Assembly (NCBI GenBank): GCA_965178525.1
Contig: CBCXVS010000205.1
Span: forward strand, 1-14,599
Reading direction: 5' to 3'
Length of the DNA stretch: 14,599 nucleotides
From: CBCXVS01 sp965178525
GTDB lineage: Bacteria > Tectomicrobia > Entotheonellia > Entotheonellales > Entotheonellaceae
The notes under the pieces are model-generated. The model ran no database searches, was not told where the DNA came from, and worked only from the letters and a program-made list of their open reading frames with translations. How positions within the stretch are numbered: the stretch's first letter is position 1; each line of letters opens with the position of its first letter. Shown here piece by piece: positions 1 to 6,977 of the stretch. Both the position numbers and the translations under genes were made by a program.

Positions 1-73
1 CTTTGAGGATGATTCGGTGGGCATCTGGGCTGGGCTAGGGAACCTGATCTTATGCTATTGAGGAACAACTCTA

Positions 74-1093
74 TTGCGTTTGATCCTCAATACCCACTCG
101 CATATCTTTGTCCCGCACCCGCCGCACATCGTGCATTACTTTGCCCCCTTGGAGAGGAGCTATGGCGACCTGGCTAAGGACGGCAATATGCATCGACTGA
201 TCGCGGATGTGCTGCGGCTCGTCCGGATCCATATCTATCCTTGGGACATTCCCCTGGACCCGGAAGCCGTTTTGCGCGACGCGCTTTCGCGGAGTGTCTT
301 CGGTATCTTCGCGGCCCTGTATGACCATGCGCTGGCCGCGAGTGGTAAGCAACGTTGGGGGTGTAAGAGTCTCTATATGCTCCACTACACGCAGCCTATC
401 TTCGAGCACTTTCCCCGGGCGAAGTTGATCTGGCTTTTTCGTGATCCCCGCGATGTGGCCGTTTCGGCCCGCCAGTCGGTGTTCAACCACTATCATCCCT
501 ACCGCACCGCACGGCGGTGGACGCAAGAGCAGCAGACCGGTCTTGCCCTGATGGCACAGCTATCCCCAGAGAGTTTTTTTCCCGTGCAGTATGAGAAACT
601 CATTGCCGAGCCCGTCGATACGATGCTGCAATTGTGCCATTTCCTTGACGAGCCGTTCGAAACCAAGATGTTAGATTTCTTTACGACCCTTGAGGCGCAT
701 AAAAGCGGGTCGCTCTCTGAGTCGTGGCACAACACGACCCGACCCATCATGACCGACAATGCCGGCAAATACCGGCATCAGCTGAGCGCCGCCGAGTTGC
801 GGGCGGTGGAGACGGTTGCCGGCGAGGTGATGCAATGCCTGGACTATGCGCTTGAGGAGCCGTCGAGCCCCACGGACATCTTGTCCTTGGCACAGAAAAT
901 GTCCTATTGGTGTCTCGATCACTATTGGCTCCTGTGCGCGGAATGGCGCTCTTTACAGCGAGACCGGAACCACTGGCGCCGTTGGGCTCGCGTCGTCTTG
1001 ATGACCTATCTTCGCGCCAGCCGCAGAACCCACCCGACGTTTCGTAACCCCATCTCTGACCTTGACGTCCACCAGACCCCGGTGGAGACGTAA
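74..1093 (+). CDS. Sulfotransferase-family protein with broken N-terminus
   Basis: Sulfotransferases move a sulfuryl group from PAPS to a hydroxyl or amine acceptor. From the TTG at 74 the frame gives 339 residues. A core 3'-phosphate-binding motif is clear (LIWLFRDPRDVAVS, RDPRD at 123-127), with the usual preceding Gly-Cys-Lys-Ser segment (about 96-99) and the later QYEKLIAEP segment (172-180) that precedes a conserved helix. The N-terminal PAPS loop, normally RSGTTLLR, is only partly present. The codons just upstream of 74 read G-T-T-L, and directly before them lies an in-frame TGA (59-61), so the Arg-Ser part is missing. Upstream of the TGA the same frame reads LILCY, which resembles the hydrophobic strand before this loop. 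TTG 74 may therefore be an artefact of a damaged gene; the next ATG in frame is at 188. The family call is firm, but activity is doubtful. The acceptor is unknown. Confidence 0.75.
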   Translation: MRLILNTHSHIFVPHPPHIVHYFAPLERSYGDLAKDGNMHRLIADVLRLVRIHIYPWDIPLDPEAVLRDALSRSVFGIFAALYDHALAASGKQRWGCKSLYMLHYTQPIFEHFPRAKLIWLFRDPRDVAVSARQSVFNHYHPYRTARRWTQEQQTGLALMAQLSPESFFPVQYEKLIAEPVDTMLQLCHFLDEPFETKMLDFFTTLEAHKSGSLSESWHNTTRPIMTDNAGKYRHQLSAAELRAVETVAGEVMQCLDYALEEPSSPTDILSLAQKMSYWCLDHYWLLCAEWRSLQRDRNHWRRWARVVLMTYLRASRRTHPTFRNPISDLDVHQTPVET

Positions 1094-1362
1094 GGACCTG
1101 TCCAGACACGGAAAAGCTCGGGGCGGTCATGGGCCGCCTCTTGGCATATCTTTGCGATACGCCGTGCTCGCTCCCCTCACCCGTCTTAGCTCTACCAGCC
1201 TATACCGACACCCAGACGGCCTGATAGGCGCCGCTTTTGGCGCCGACACGTCTCGTGTCAATCAAGAATCTCGCCAATTTGCCGATAAACATGGGAGTCT
1301 TCGGTTTTTTCCAGCATTTTTCGGTTTTTCAGCGTATTTCCGCAATGTGGCAAGGCAGGACG
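1094..1362. other. Intergenic region with small hairpins and a T-rich direct repeat
   Basis: This 269-nt gap separates the sulfotransferase from the sensor operon. It holds two adjacent short inverted repeats: GGCGCC at 1227-1232 and again at 1239-1244, then GACACG-tct-CGTGTC at 1245-1259. They could fold as back-to-back hairpins. No T run follows, so they do not look like a standard terminator. Further on, TTCGGTTTTT occurs twice in direct orientation (1300-1315 and 1320-1333), each followed by CAGC or CCAGC. An open frame crosses part of this region from a TTG at 1237, but it has no ribosome binding site and no recognisable protein content upstream of 1363. Confidence 0.4.
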
Positions 1363-2393
1363 ATGCGCCAACTCCCGGGAACGTTCAGGCCGTTGTGGTG
1401 TGCTGTGCTATTGCTTCTCCTTCTCGGTGTTACCGGCGGGTATGTGGCCTGCCGTCACTACCAGAACCGGGAACCGGCACGGAAGCGGGAAACCGTTACG
1501 ATTGGCCTGGCGCGGGAGGCGCTCAATGCCTTGATGCTCATCGCTGTCGAGCAAGGGCTTTTTGCACAAGAAGGGCTCGAGGTCACGATTATCGATACCT
1601 ATCCCAGCGGTAAACGTGCTCTCAGAGGGCTGTTAGCTGGCGAAGTGGATGTGACCACGACCTCCGAAGTGCCACTGGTCTTTCAGAGCTTTACCCGGCA
1701 GGATTTCCGTGTGGTGGCCACGATTGGGTCCTCCGAAAATGAACCGAAAATTATTGCCCGCAAAGATCAGGGCATTTCTTCGCCAAAAGATTTACGTGGG
1801 AAGCGTATTGCAACCCAAAAGGCATCAGCCGTACACTTCTTTTTACATATGCTGCTGGTCAAATATGGTCTCTCGACACAAGATGTGCATCTATCATATA
1901 AAAAATCTGAGGAGCTTCCCCAAGCGTTATATAAAGGAGAGATTGACGCTTTTTCCATACGGGAGCCATTCATTAGTCAAGAAAAGAGCTTATTAGGAAA
2001 AAATCTATTGTCTTTAATAAAATATGGTTTTATCATAAGACTTTTAATCTGGTAGTCTCATGGAATTTTATTCGGAAGAAACCGGATGTGATTGTCAGCA
2101 TACTTCGTGCTTTAAAACGTGCGGAAGCCTTTGCCAAGGAGCACCCCCAGCAAGGGATGCACATCATTGCCGAGAAGTTGCACATGCAGATATCCGATAT
2201 GACGGCTCTCTGGCCGGTGCTGGACTTGCGCCTGTCTCTCGACCACACACTCCTGATTAGTTTAGAGAATGAAGCACGATGGGCGATCAAGCATCACCTG
2301 ACCGAGTACACCGACGTTCCGGATTATCTCGATCTCCTGTATCCGGATGGCCTCGTGGCGGTGAAACCGGAAACCATTACGCTCATACGATAG
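1363..2393 (+). pseudogene. NMT1/SsuA-like periplasmic substrate-binding protein, frameshifted
   Basis: Binding proteins of this family hold small nitrogen, sulfur or aromatic ligands in the periplasm. ATG 1363 is preceded by AAGGCAGG. It opens with a hydrophobic export signal (leucine run at about 15-21, with a Cys at 30 that could be a lipid site, though the lipobox is poor). The mature part follows the NMT1 pattern: VTIGLAREALNALMLIAVEQG, then GLLAGEVDV, a DLRGKRIA strand, and IDAFSIREPF. This frame ends at 2055. The family C-terminus (TFNLVVSWNFIRKKPD, then a helix rich in Ala/Lys) is encoded in the next frame and runs to 2393. The two frames join at an A6 run (1998-2003); one extra A would restore a 343-residue protein of normal size. 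The cause could be a mutation, an assembly error or slippage. It lies 12 nt before the histidine kinase gene and has no permease or ATPase nearby, so a sensory role is likely. Confidence 0.8.
1998..2004 (+). other. Possible -1 slippery heptamer A AAA AAT
   Basis: Codon boundaries in the upstream frame are ggA-AAA-AAT, exactly the X XXY YYZ pattern of -1 slippage sites. A -1 slip here makes the next codon start at 2004, which is the frame of the downstream half of the binding protein. A weak A-U-only hairpin (ATAAAA 2017-2022 with TTTTAT 2028-2033) lies 12 nt downstream. No strong stimulatory stem or close internal Shine-Dalgarno sequence is seen, so an ordinary indel remains the simpler reading. 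Confidence 0.3.
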
Positions 2394-2405
2394 GGCCGCG
2401 GGCAC

Positions 2406-3794
2406 ATGACCATCCGCACGAAGCTTCGCATTGCGGCACTGTTACCGATCGGCGTGGCGCTCATCTTTTGCTGGATGTTTTGGCAGACGTCGCAACATGT
2501 CCGGAACGCGCAAGAGACCGCGCATTTCACCAACACAGTCATCAAAGGCATGTTGGAGCTGAATATCTTAACCTATGAATATCTCGCGCATCGTGAAAAC
2601 CGGCCGCGCCGGCAGTGGCACACGAAACATCGCGCGTTGCAACGTCTCCTCGATCGTGTCATGGGGTCAGCACCAGAAACGCACCGGACTTTCGAGCGCC
2701 TGCGCCGCTATCATGCACGGATTGCGAGGCTCTTTTCCGACATCGTCGCCAGCCACGCCAGCCACGCCTCGCACCGGACCGATCCTGCCGTGGCCGCGGA
2801 GTGGCAGGAGCGCTTAGTCGGGGAGATGTTGGTGCAATCCCATGCCCTCGTGTCGGAAACCGAGCAATTGGCTCAAGCGAGCCGTGCCGAACTCGTCACC
2901 ATGCAGAAGCAGACCACGACCCTCCTGATGGTCGTGAGTGGCGCCCTGCTTGCCGTGATGAGCATTGTGCTGTTCTCGGTCAGCACGAGTATTGCGAAGA
3001 CCCACGAGACCCTGCGTGACACGACGGAGGAGCTCACCCGTGCCAATACCGAGCTGGCGCGCTCGAACCAAGAGCTCGACGCGTTTGCTTATGTGGCCTC
3101 CCACGACCTCAAAGCGCCGCTTCGCGCCATCGACAATCTGGCCCAGTGGATTGCAGAAGACACCTACGACCTCTTACCTGAGGCGGCGCATAGCGACCTG
3201 CAATTGCTCCGGCAACGGGCGCGGCGGATGGAAGCGCTACTCGATGAACTCCTGCAATATGCGCGGGCGGGACGGGTCACAGCCCCAGCGGAAGTCGTGG
3301 ATACCGGCATCCTCGTGCAGGACATTGTCCACTTGCTGGAGCCGCCAGATGGTATCACCGTCCACGTCGCCACGCCCATGCCGACACTGGTGACGCCAAA
3401 AGCACCGTTGGATCTGGTGTTCCGCAACCTCATCGGCAATGCCATCAAGCACCACAAACCATCCGGCGGCCATATCACCGTGTCGGCACGCGATGCCGGA
3501 CCCGCGATGGAATTCCGCGTGTCTGACGACGGACCCGGCATTGCGCCGGAGTTCCATACGCAGGTGTTCCAAATGTTCCAAACGCTCAAACCACGTGACC
3601 AAGTGGAAGGCAGTGGCATGGGGTTGGCACTCGTCAAAAAGACTGTTGAAACATGCGGCGGGACTCTGAAGCTGGAATCCGCCGAGGGACGTGGCGCCAT
3701 GTTTAGTTTTACGTGGGGCAAAGCGACAATCGGCACAACGAACGGAGGAGGAGCAAAGCGATGGCGCAAGCAGACGACGTCCACATCTTGTTGA
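2406..3794 (+). CDS. Membrane sensor histidine kinase with helical periplasmic domain
   Basis: This is the input kinase of a phosphorelay, 462 residues. A first membrane helix lies at about 8-27 and a second at about 172-192. Between them is a ~145-residue periplasmic region that looks all-helical, rich in charged heptad-like stretches, with no PAS or Cache signature. After the second helix comes a linker coiled coil (about 199-224), then the H-box FAYVASHDLKAPLR with phospho-His 233. The ATPase domain follows: N-box NLIGNAIKHH (340-349), G1 DDGPGIAP (373-380) and G2 GSGMGLALVK (401-410). All catalytic boxes look intact. The H-box is the type commonly paired with Rcp1-like single-domain regulators, and such a regulator is the next gene. 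The 3' end overlaps that gene by 34 nt, so the last ~11 residues are probably a non-conserved tail. A helical sensor beside a binding-protein gene recalls TorS/TorT; that analogy is inference. Confidence 0.92.
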   Translation: MTIRTKLRIAALLPIGVALIFCWMFWQTSQHVRNAQETAHFTNTVIKGMLELNILTYEYLAHRENRPRRQWHTKHRALQRLLDRVMGSAPETHRTFERLRRYHARIARLFSDIVASHASHASHRTDPAVAAEWQERLVGEMLVQSHALVSETEQLAQASRAELVTMQKQTTTLLMVVSGALLAVMSIVLFSVSTSIAKTHETLRDTTEELTRANTELARSNQELDAFAYVASHDLKAPLRAIDNLAQWIAEDTYDLLPEAAHSDLQLLRQRARRMEALLDELLQYARAGRVTAPAEVVDTGILVQDIVHLLEPPDGITVHVATPMPTLVTPKAPLDLVFRNLIGNAIKHHKPSGGHITVSARDAGPAMEFRVSDDGPGIAPEFHTQVFQMFQTLKPRDQVEGSGMGLALVKKTVETCGGTLKLESAEGRGAMFSFTWGKATIGTTNGGGAKRWRKQTTSTSC

Positions 3795-4201
3795 TCGACG
3801 ACGATGAGGTGGACGTGCGGGTGGTCAAACGGGCCTTTCAGAAACAAAAACTCGCCAATCCCATTCGCGTCGCGACCGATGGCATCGAGGGGCTTGAGGC
3901 CCTGCGAGGGCAGAATGGCTGGCCCCCTCTACCCAGGCCCTACCTGATTTTGTTGGACCTGAACATGCCGCGCATGAACGGCTTGACCTTTCTTCAGGAA
4001 CTGCGTTGCGACCCGGATATCCAGGATAGCATCGTCTTTGTCTTGACGACCTCCGATGACGACAACGACAAAGTGGCCGCGTATCAACAGCACGTCGCGG
4101 GCTACCTGCTCAAGAACGACGTCAGCCATGAGTTTCTGCATAAGGTCCAGATGCTCGAACAGTTTTGGCTATCTATTCAGTTTCCCCCGAGGAGCACATA
4201 A
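3761..4201 (+). CDS. Single-domain response regulator (CheY/Rcp1-like)
   Basis: A 146-residue stand-alone receiver domain that would accept phosphate from the kinase encoded just upstream. The acidic pocket is D13-D14 (LLIDDDEVD), the phospho-acceptor is D66 in LILLDLNMPRMNG, the switch Thr is at 96-97 (VLTTSDD), and the conserved Lys is K118 (GYLLKND). The insertion between residues 50 and 60 (GQNGWPPLPRP) before the acceptor strand is typical of Rcp1-type regulators. ATG 3761 was chosen because GGAGGAGG stands directly upstream at the correct spacing; a GTG at 3713 in the same frame lacks one and lies deep inside the kinase gene. No output domain is present, so it should act as a phosphate carrier or by protein contact. 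Its stop overlaps the next start (TAATG), which suggests translational coupling. Confidence 0.93.
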   Translation: MAQADDVHILLIDDDEVDVRVVKRAFQKQKLANPIRVATDGIEGLEALRGQNGWPPLPRPYLILLDLNMPRMNGLTFLQELRCDPDIQDSIVFVLTTSDDDNDKVAAYQQHVAGYLLKNDVSHEFLHKVQMLEQFWLSIQFPPRST

Positions 4202-5268
4202 TGTCTTCAGAACGCGATATACGCCTCCTGCTCGTTGATGACGATGCGGTCGACCGGCGAGCGATCCGCCGTTTGCTGGAGGGTGGCTATACCCTGAGCG
4301 AAGCCGAGTCGGGCAGCCAAGCCCTAGACCTCTTCCGGGCCGACCCGCCCGCGTGTATCCTACTGGATTACCTGATCCCAGGAACGGACAGTCTAGACCT
4401 CCTGGGGACATTCGTCGAGCGCCACGTGCCCGTCGTCATGCTCACCGGCCAGGGCAGCGAACCGGTTGCCGTCGAGGCAATGAAGCAGGGCGCACAGGAC
4501 TACCTGGTCAAATGGGACATGACGGCCGACAGCCTGCGCCGCGCGATTACGAACGCCATGGACAAAGTCGCTCTGGCGCGGCAACTGGCGGACGTGCAGG
4601 CGGAGCTGCAACAATTTACCTCCGTTGCCTCCCACGACCTGAAAGCCCCGTTGGCGCGTATGATCAAACTCTGTCAGCTCCTGCAGATACAATGCCGGGA
4701 GAAGCTGAGTGAGGACGAACAGCACCTTGTCGACACCGTGGTGAGTAACGCCCAACGGCTGTATACATTCATTAACGACCTGCTGCAATATACCCAAGTC
4801 GGACGGTCCGCCAAGCCGCTAGCGCCAGTCGACTTGGCGCAGGTGCTGGACGTGGTGCTCACCAATCTCGATGTCCTCATCGCCGAGAGTCACGCCCGCG
4901 TGACCGTGGACGCCATGCCCACCATCCTGGGTGATGACGTGGCGCTATTGCAGCTTTTCCAGAATCTCATTACGAATGCCCTGAAGTTCCGAGGCGACAC
5001 ACCGCCCGTGGTGCGCCTTTCCGCGCATCGGGAGGGCGATAGGTGGCAGATCGCGGTGCAAGACCATGGCATCGGCATTGCGCCTGAGCACTATGAGACG
5101 ATATTCGCCCCCTTTGAGCGGCTGCAGACACCAGGCGAGTCTGAAAGCTTTGGTATTGGGCTGGCGACGTGTAAAAAAATTGTCGAGCAGCACCATGGGC
5201 GTATCTGGGTGGAGTCGGAACTGGGCCAGGGCACAACTTTTTATATGGCGTTTGCGGATGCGAGGTAA
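4201..5268 (+). CDS. Soluble receiver-histidine kinase protein
   Basis: A 355-residue protein with an N-terminal receiver domain fused to a kinase core and no membrane helix. Receiver: acidic pocket D13-D14, acceptor D56 in CILLDYLIPG, T82 (VMLTGQG) and K104 (YLVKWD). A short coiled coil (about 118-138) leads to the H-box FTSVASHDLKAPLARM with His 145. The ATPase domain has the N-box QNLITNALKF (N255, N259), G1 DHGIGIAP (288-295) and G2 FGIGLATCKK (317-326). All key residues are present. The start overlaps the stop of the preceding regulator gene by one base, with GAGGAGC upstream. This arrangement fits a second relay step: membrane kinase to single receiver to this protein. No DNA-binding or enzymatic output follows in the operon, so the final target must be encoded elsewhere. 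Confidence 0.92.
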   Translation: MSSERDIRLLLVDDDAVDRRAIRRLLEGGYTLSEAESGSQALDLFRADPPACILLDYLIPGTDSLDLLGTFVERHVPVVMLTGQGSEPVAVEAMKQGAQDYLVKWDMTADSLRRAITNAMDKVALARQLADVQAELQQFTSVASHDLKAPLARMIKLCQLLQIQCREKLSEDEQHLVDTVVSNAQRLYTFINDLLQYTQVGRSAKPLAPVDLAQVLDVVLTNLDVLIAESHARVTVDAMPTILGDDVALLQLFQNLITNALKFRGDTPPVVRLSAHREGDRWQIAVQDHGIGIAPEHYETIFAPFERLQTPGESESFGIGLATCKKIVEQHHGRIWVESELGQGTTFYMAFADAR

Positions 5269-5336
5269 GCATGCGCACACAGGTAGACATGCAGCAAACA
5301 TACGTTTAAGCTTTCTATCCACTGGAGGTAACATGG

Positions 5337-5636
5337 ATGAAGATACCCATTCTTATTGAAGTCACATCGGAGCAGCGCTATCGGGCAATATCAGGCGAAC
5401 CTTTCGTGGGCAGCGTCGAAGCCGAGACACCCGAGGCCGCGCTGGAGAAGATGAAACACTTGATCGACAACCGCATAGCGCAGGGTGCTCGTATTGTAGC
5501 ACTCGATTTACCCGATGATGCGAATCCCTGGCTGGAGGGTGTGGGTATGTTCCGTGACGATCCGCTCTTCGACGACTGGCAACGGGCCATCGCGGACTAC
5601 CGCCGCGAAGCGAATCACATGGCCGATGCGCCATGA
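5337..5636 (+). CDS. Putative VapB-like antitoxin / conserved hypothetical
   Basis: A 99-residue protein of unknown fold. The N-terminal half reads like a short beta-alpha unit (MKIPILIEVTSE, then TPEAALEKMKHLID, then ARIVALDLPDD). The C-terminal third carries NPWLEGVGMFRDDPLFDDW, a Trp/Phe/Asp-rich tail of the kind often found in small proteins encoded just before PIN-domain toxins, where such tails wrap the toxin. ATG 5337 is used because GGAGG lies 8-9 nt upstream; an ATG at 5333 is in another frame. The stop overlaps the start of the downstream PIN fragment (ATGA), a classic TA arrangement. The antitoxin role is inferred from tail and context, not from a clear DNA-binding motif. It is 68 nt after the kinase operon and could be transcribed with it. 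Confidence 0.6.
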   Translation: MKIPILIEVTSEQRYRAISGEPFVGSVEAETPEAALEKMKHLIDNRIAQGARIVALDLPDDANPWLEGVGMFRDDPLFDDWQRAIADYRREANHMADAP

Positions 5637-5791
5637 CGCGGTTTGTGCTTGATACCGATATCGTCTCGCTGCTCCAGCACGGTCATCAGACCGTTATCGG
5701 ACACATTGGCCGTCACAGGCCGGACGAGGTGGCGACGACCATCATTAGAAACCTGTTTGTATCGGCTCACGGGGTCGGTGTTTGGGGTTGA
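5633..5791 (+). pseudogene. Truncated PIN-domain (VapC-like) toxin
   Basis: Only 52 codons. The start MTRFVLDTDIVSLLQHG is the typical first strand of VapC-type PIN ribonucleases, with the metal-binding Asp in LDTD at residues 7-9. HRPDEVATTII (about 29-39) matches the next conserved segment. After residue ~39 (near base 5749) the family pattern stops: where a Glu-containing helix should follow, the frame reads an unrelated tail and ends at 5791. Normal PIN toxins are about 130-140 residues and need later acidic residues for the active site, so this copy cannot form a complete nuclease. The adjacent TA module begins 12 nt further on, in the opposite direction. The remaining C-terminal part was not found elsewhere in the window. 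Confidence 0.7.
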
Positions 5792-5802
5792 GATCGCATG
5801 CA

Positions 5803-6306
5803 TTACGATGCGTCCGTCTCCCCGTCTTCCTCCCCCATCTCCCGGAGGAATGGACCGATCACACGCTCCGGATGCAATCGGTACCCACTGGCAACCAGTT
5901 CGTCAATGATCGGTCGGACTTCCTGTATAACGCCCAGCCGCTTTGCCTCACCAAGTACCCAGAGGACACCGACAACCAGCAGACCCCGCTCAACCGCCAT
6001 CTCTCGTGCTCGCCAGTCATCCATCAGGAGTGTCGCCTGTTGTTCCTCGGCAAGAATGATCGCTTCTCGCTCACCTGACTCAAGGGTTGAGGGAAATTGT
6101 GCGAGGATGGCCCGGTGTTGCACCGACTCCTGACGAATCCAATCCGCGTGCTCCACGTCTTCCGCACCTGGTCTTCCGCTTCCCTGCACCACAATTTCGT
6201 GATAGACCGCGCCTGGCACGACCAACTCACCACAAACCTGGTGCAGGAGTTCCAACCGCCCAATGCGGGCATAGGCAATAATCGGTCCAGAATCGGAGAC
6301 CATCAT
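5803..6306 (-). CDS. DUF3368-type PIN-domain toxin
   Basis: A 167-residue PIN-like nuclease expected to cleave RNA when not bound by its antitoxin. Residues 3-20 (VSDSGPIIAYARIGRLEL) form the first strand with D5. A second acidic residue stands in VYHEIV (E37), a third cluster in LESGEREAI (E76, E79, E81), and the last pair in LLMDDWRARE (D96, D97). This spacing and the VSDSGPIIA opening are typical of the DUF3368 group. The start is ATG 6306, 3 nt after the stop of the UPF0175 gene, so both are likely translated from one message. A second Met follows immediately. The acidic C-terminal tail (EEDGETDAS) is variable and probably unimportant. Confidence 0.85.
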   Translation of the reverse strand: MMVSDSGPIIAYARIGRLELLHQVCGELVVPGAVYHEIVVQGSGRPGAEDVEHADWIRQESVQHRAILAQFPSTLESGEREAIILAEEQQATLLMDDWRAREMAVERGLLVVGVLWVLGEAKRLGVIQEVRPIIDELVASGYRLHPERVIGPFLREMGEEDGETDAS

Positions 6307-6309
6307 ACC

Positions 6310-6582
6310 TCAGGCTTTTCGCGGAATCTCTTGCCGGAGCTCTCGTCGAAGCTCTGCTTCACTCATATCAACCGCCGGCACTTGATACCGACCCATCACG
6401 TCATAGAGGTTCCACCGGTTGAGTTGCAAGAGGGCTGCGGCTTTACCTTGAGAAATCGCATGGCGCCGCAAGAGTTCCATCACCAACACTTCCCGCATCC
6501 GGTATGGCGTCTCTTGCTCATCCCAACCCAAGCCATCCAGCACTTCCTCGGGAAGCGCGATTTCAAATCGTTTGTCCGGCAT
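6310..6582 (-). CDS. UPF0175-family antitoxin
   Basis: A 90-residue small protein (MPDKRFEIALPEEVLDGLGW...) that matches the UPF0175 pattern. Residues about 27-38 (MREVLVMELLRR) form a helix. HAISQGKAAALLQLNRWNLYD (about 39-59) is a helix-turn-helix-like segment, followed by GRYQVPAVDMSEAELRREL. UPF0175 genes are commonly found next to DUF3368 PIN toxins and are taken as their antitoxins. The start was set at 6582 because AAGGAG stands 6 nt upstream; a GTG at 6600 lies upstream of that ribosome binding site. Autoregulation is suggested by a palindrome within the probable promoter at 6608-6635. Confidence 0.85.
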   Translation of the reverse strand: MPDKRFEIALPEEVLDGLGWDEQETPYRMREVLVMELLRRHAISQGKAAALLQLNRWNLYDVMGRYQVPAVDMSEAELRRELRQEIPRKA

Positions 6583-6607
6583 GTGTTGCTCCTTGCGCAC
6601 GGTTGCG

Positions 6608-6635
6608 TTTATATGCCATGCATGGTATCGCGTAA
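6608..6635 (-). promoter_or_regulatory. Probable TA promoter with CCATGCATGG operator
   Basis: Read on the minus strand, TTACGC (6630-6635) and TATAAA (6608-6613) are separated by 16 nt and stand about 26 nt before the UPF0175 start. The spacer contains the perfect 10-bp palindrome CCATGCATGG (6616-6625), which extends to 6613-6628 with one mismatch pair. An inverted repeat between -35 and -10 is a usual site for antitoxin-toxin autorepression. The -35 match is weak, so the promoter call is tentative; the palindrome itself is directly visible. Confidence 0.45.
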
Positions 6636-6771
6636 TTTTCTATATTTCAATGTGTTGTTATCAACAATGACTGGCTCTTCTGATGTGTAGCCCTAATCAC
6701 CCTTCACGTGCAGAGTTATCTGACACCAAGGACAGACTGCCTGGAGAATTGAGAGGCGTTTGGGTCGTCTG

Positions 6772-6818
6772 TTTCGTGAATGGCGATAGATCACGAAAAA
6801 ATTTCGTGATCTATTTTT
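6772..6818 (+). terminator. Terminator-like hairpin with competing upstream arm
   Basis: A perfect 13-bp stem (6786-6798 with 6802-6814, loop AAA) is followed by a T run (6814-6818), the form of a rho-independent terminator for the plus strand. An additional copy of the right-arm core, TTTCGTGA, lies upstream at 6772-6779 and can pair with the left arm TCACGAAA (6791-6798) across an 11-nt loop. The left arm can therefore join either partner, as in attenuators. No plus-strand gene ends close upstream, so what is terminated is unclear. It could instead regulate read-through to the gene at 7056. Confidence 0.55.
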
Positions 6819-6977
6819 CTTGAGGCGTTGATTTTCAATGGCCTAGATGAAAGGAGGCCGACGGGACATTCGCGGATTAGGGTGGATGGCGAAACGTATG
6901 GGCACCGTGATAAGGACAAACCTGGCCACAACTTTCTTTCCAAATTTTAAGTATAGGATCTTTGTGAAATTTCTTTG

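Noticed and set aside
6655..6669. TTATCAACA, close to a DnaA box, with flanking TTGTT/AACAA
   Set aside because: A single near match without clustering or replication genes is expected by chance.
6097..6690. Plus-strand 197-codon open frame over the UPF0175/DUF3368 region
   Set aside because: It is antisense to two well-supported minus-strand genes and has no family-like content or start signal.
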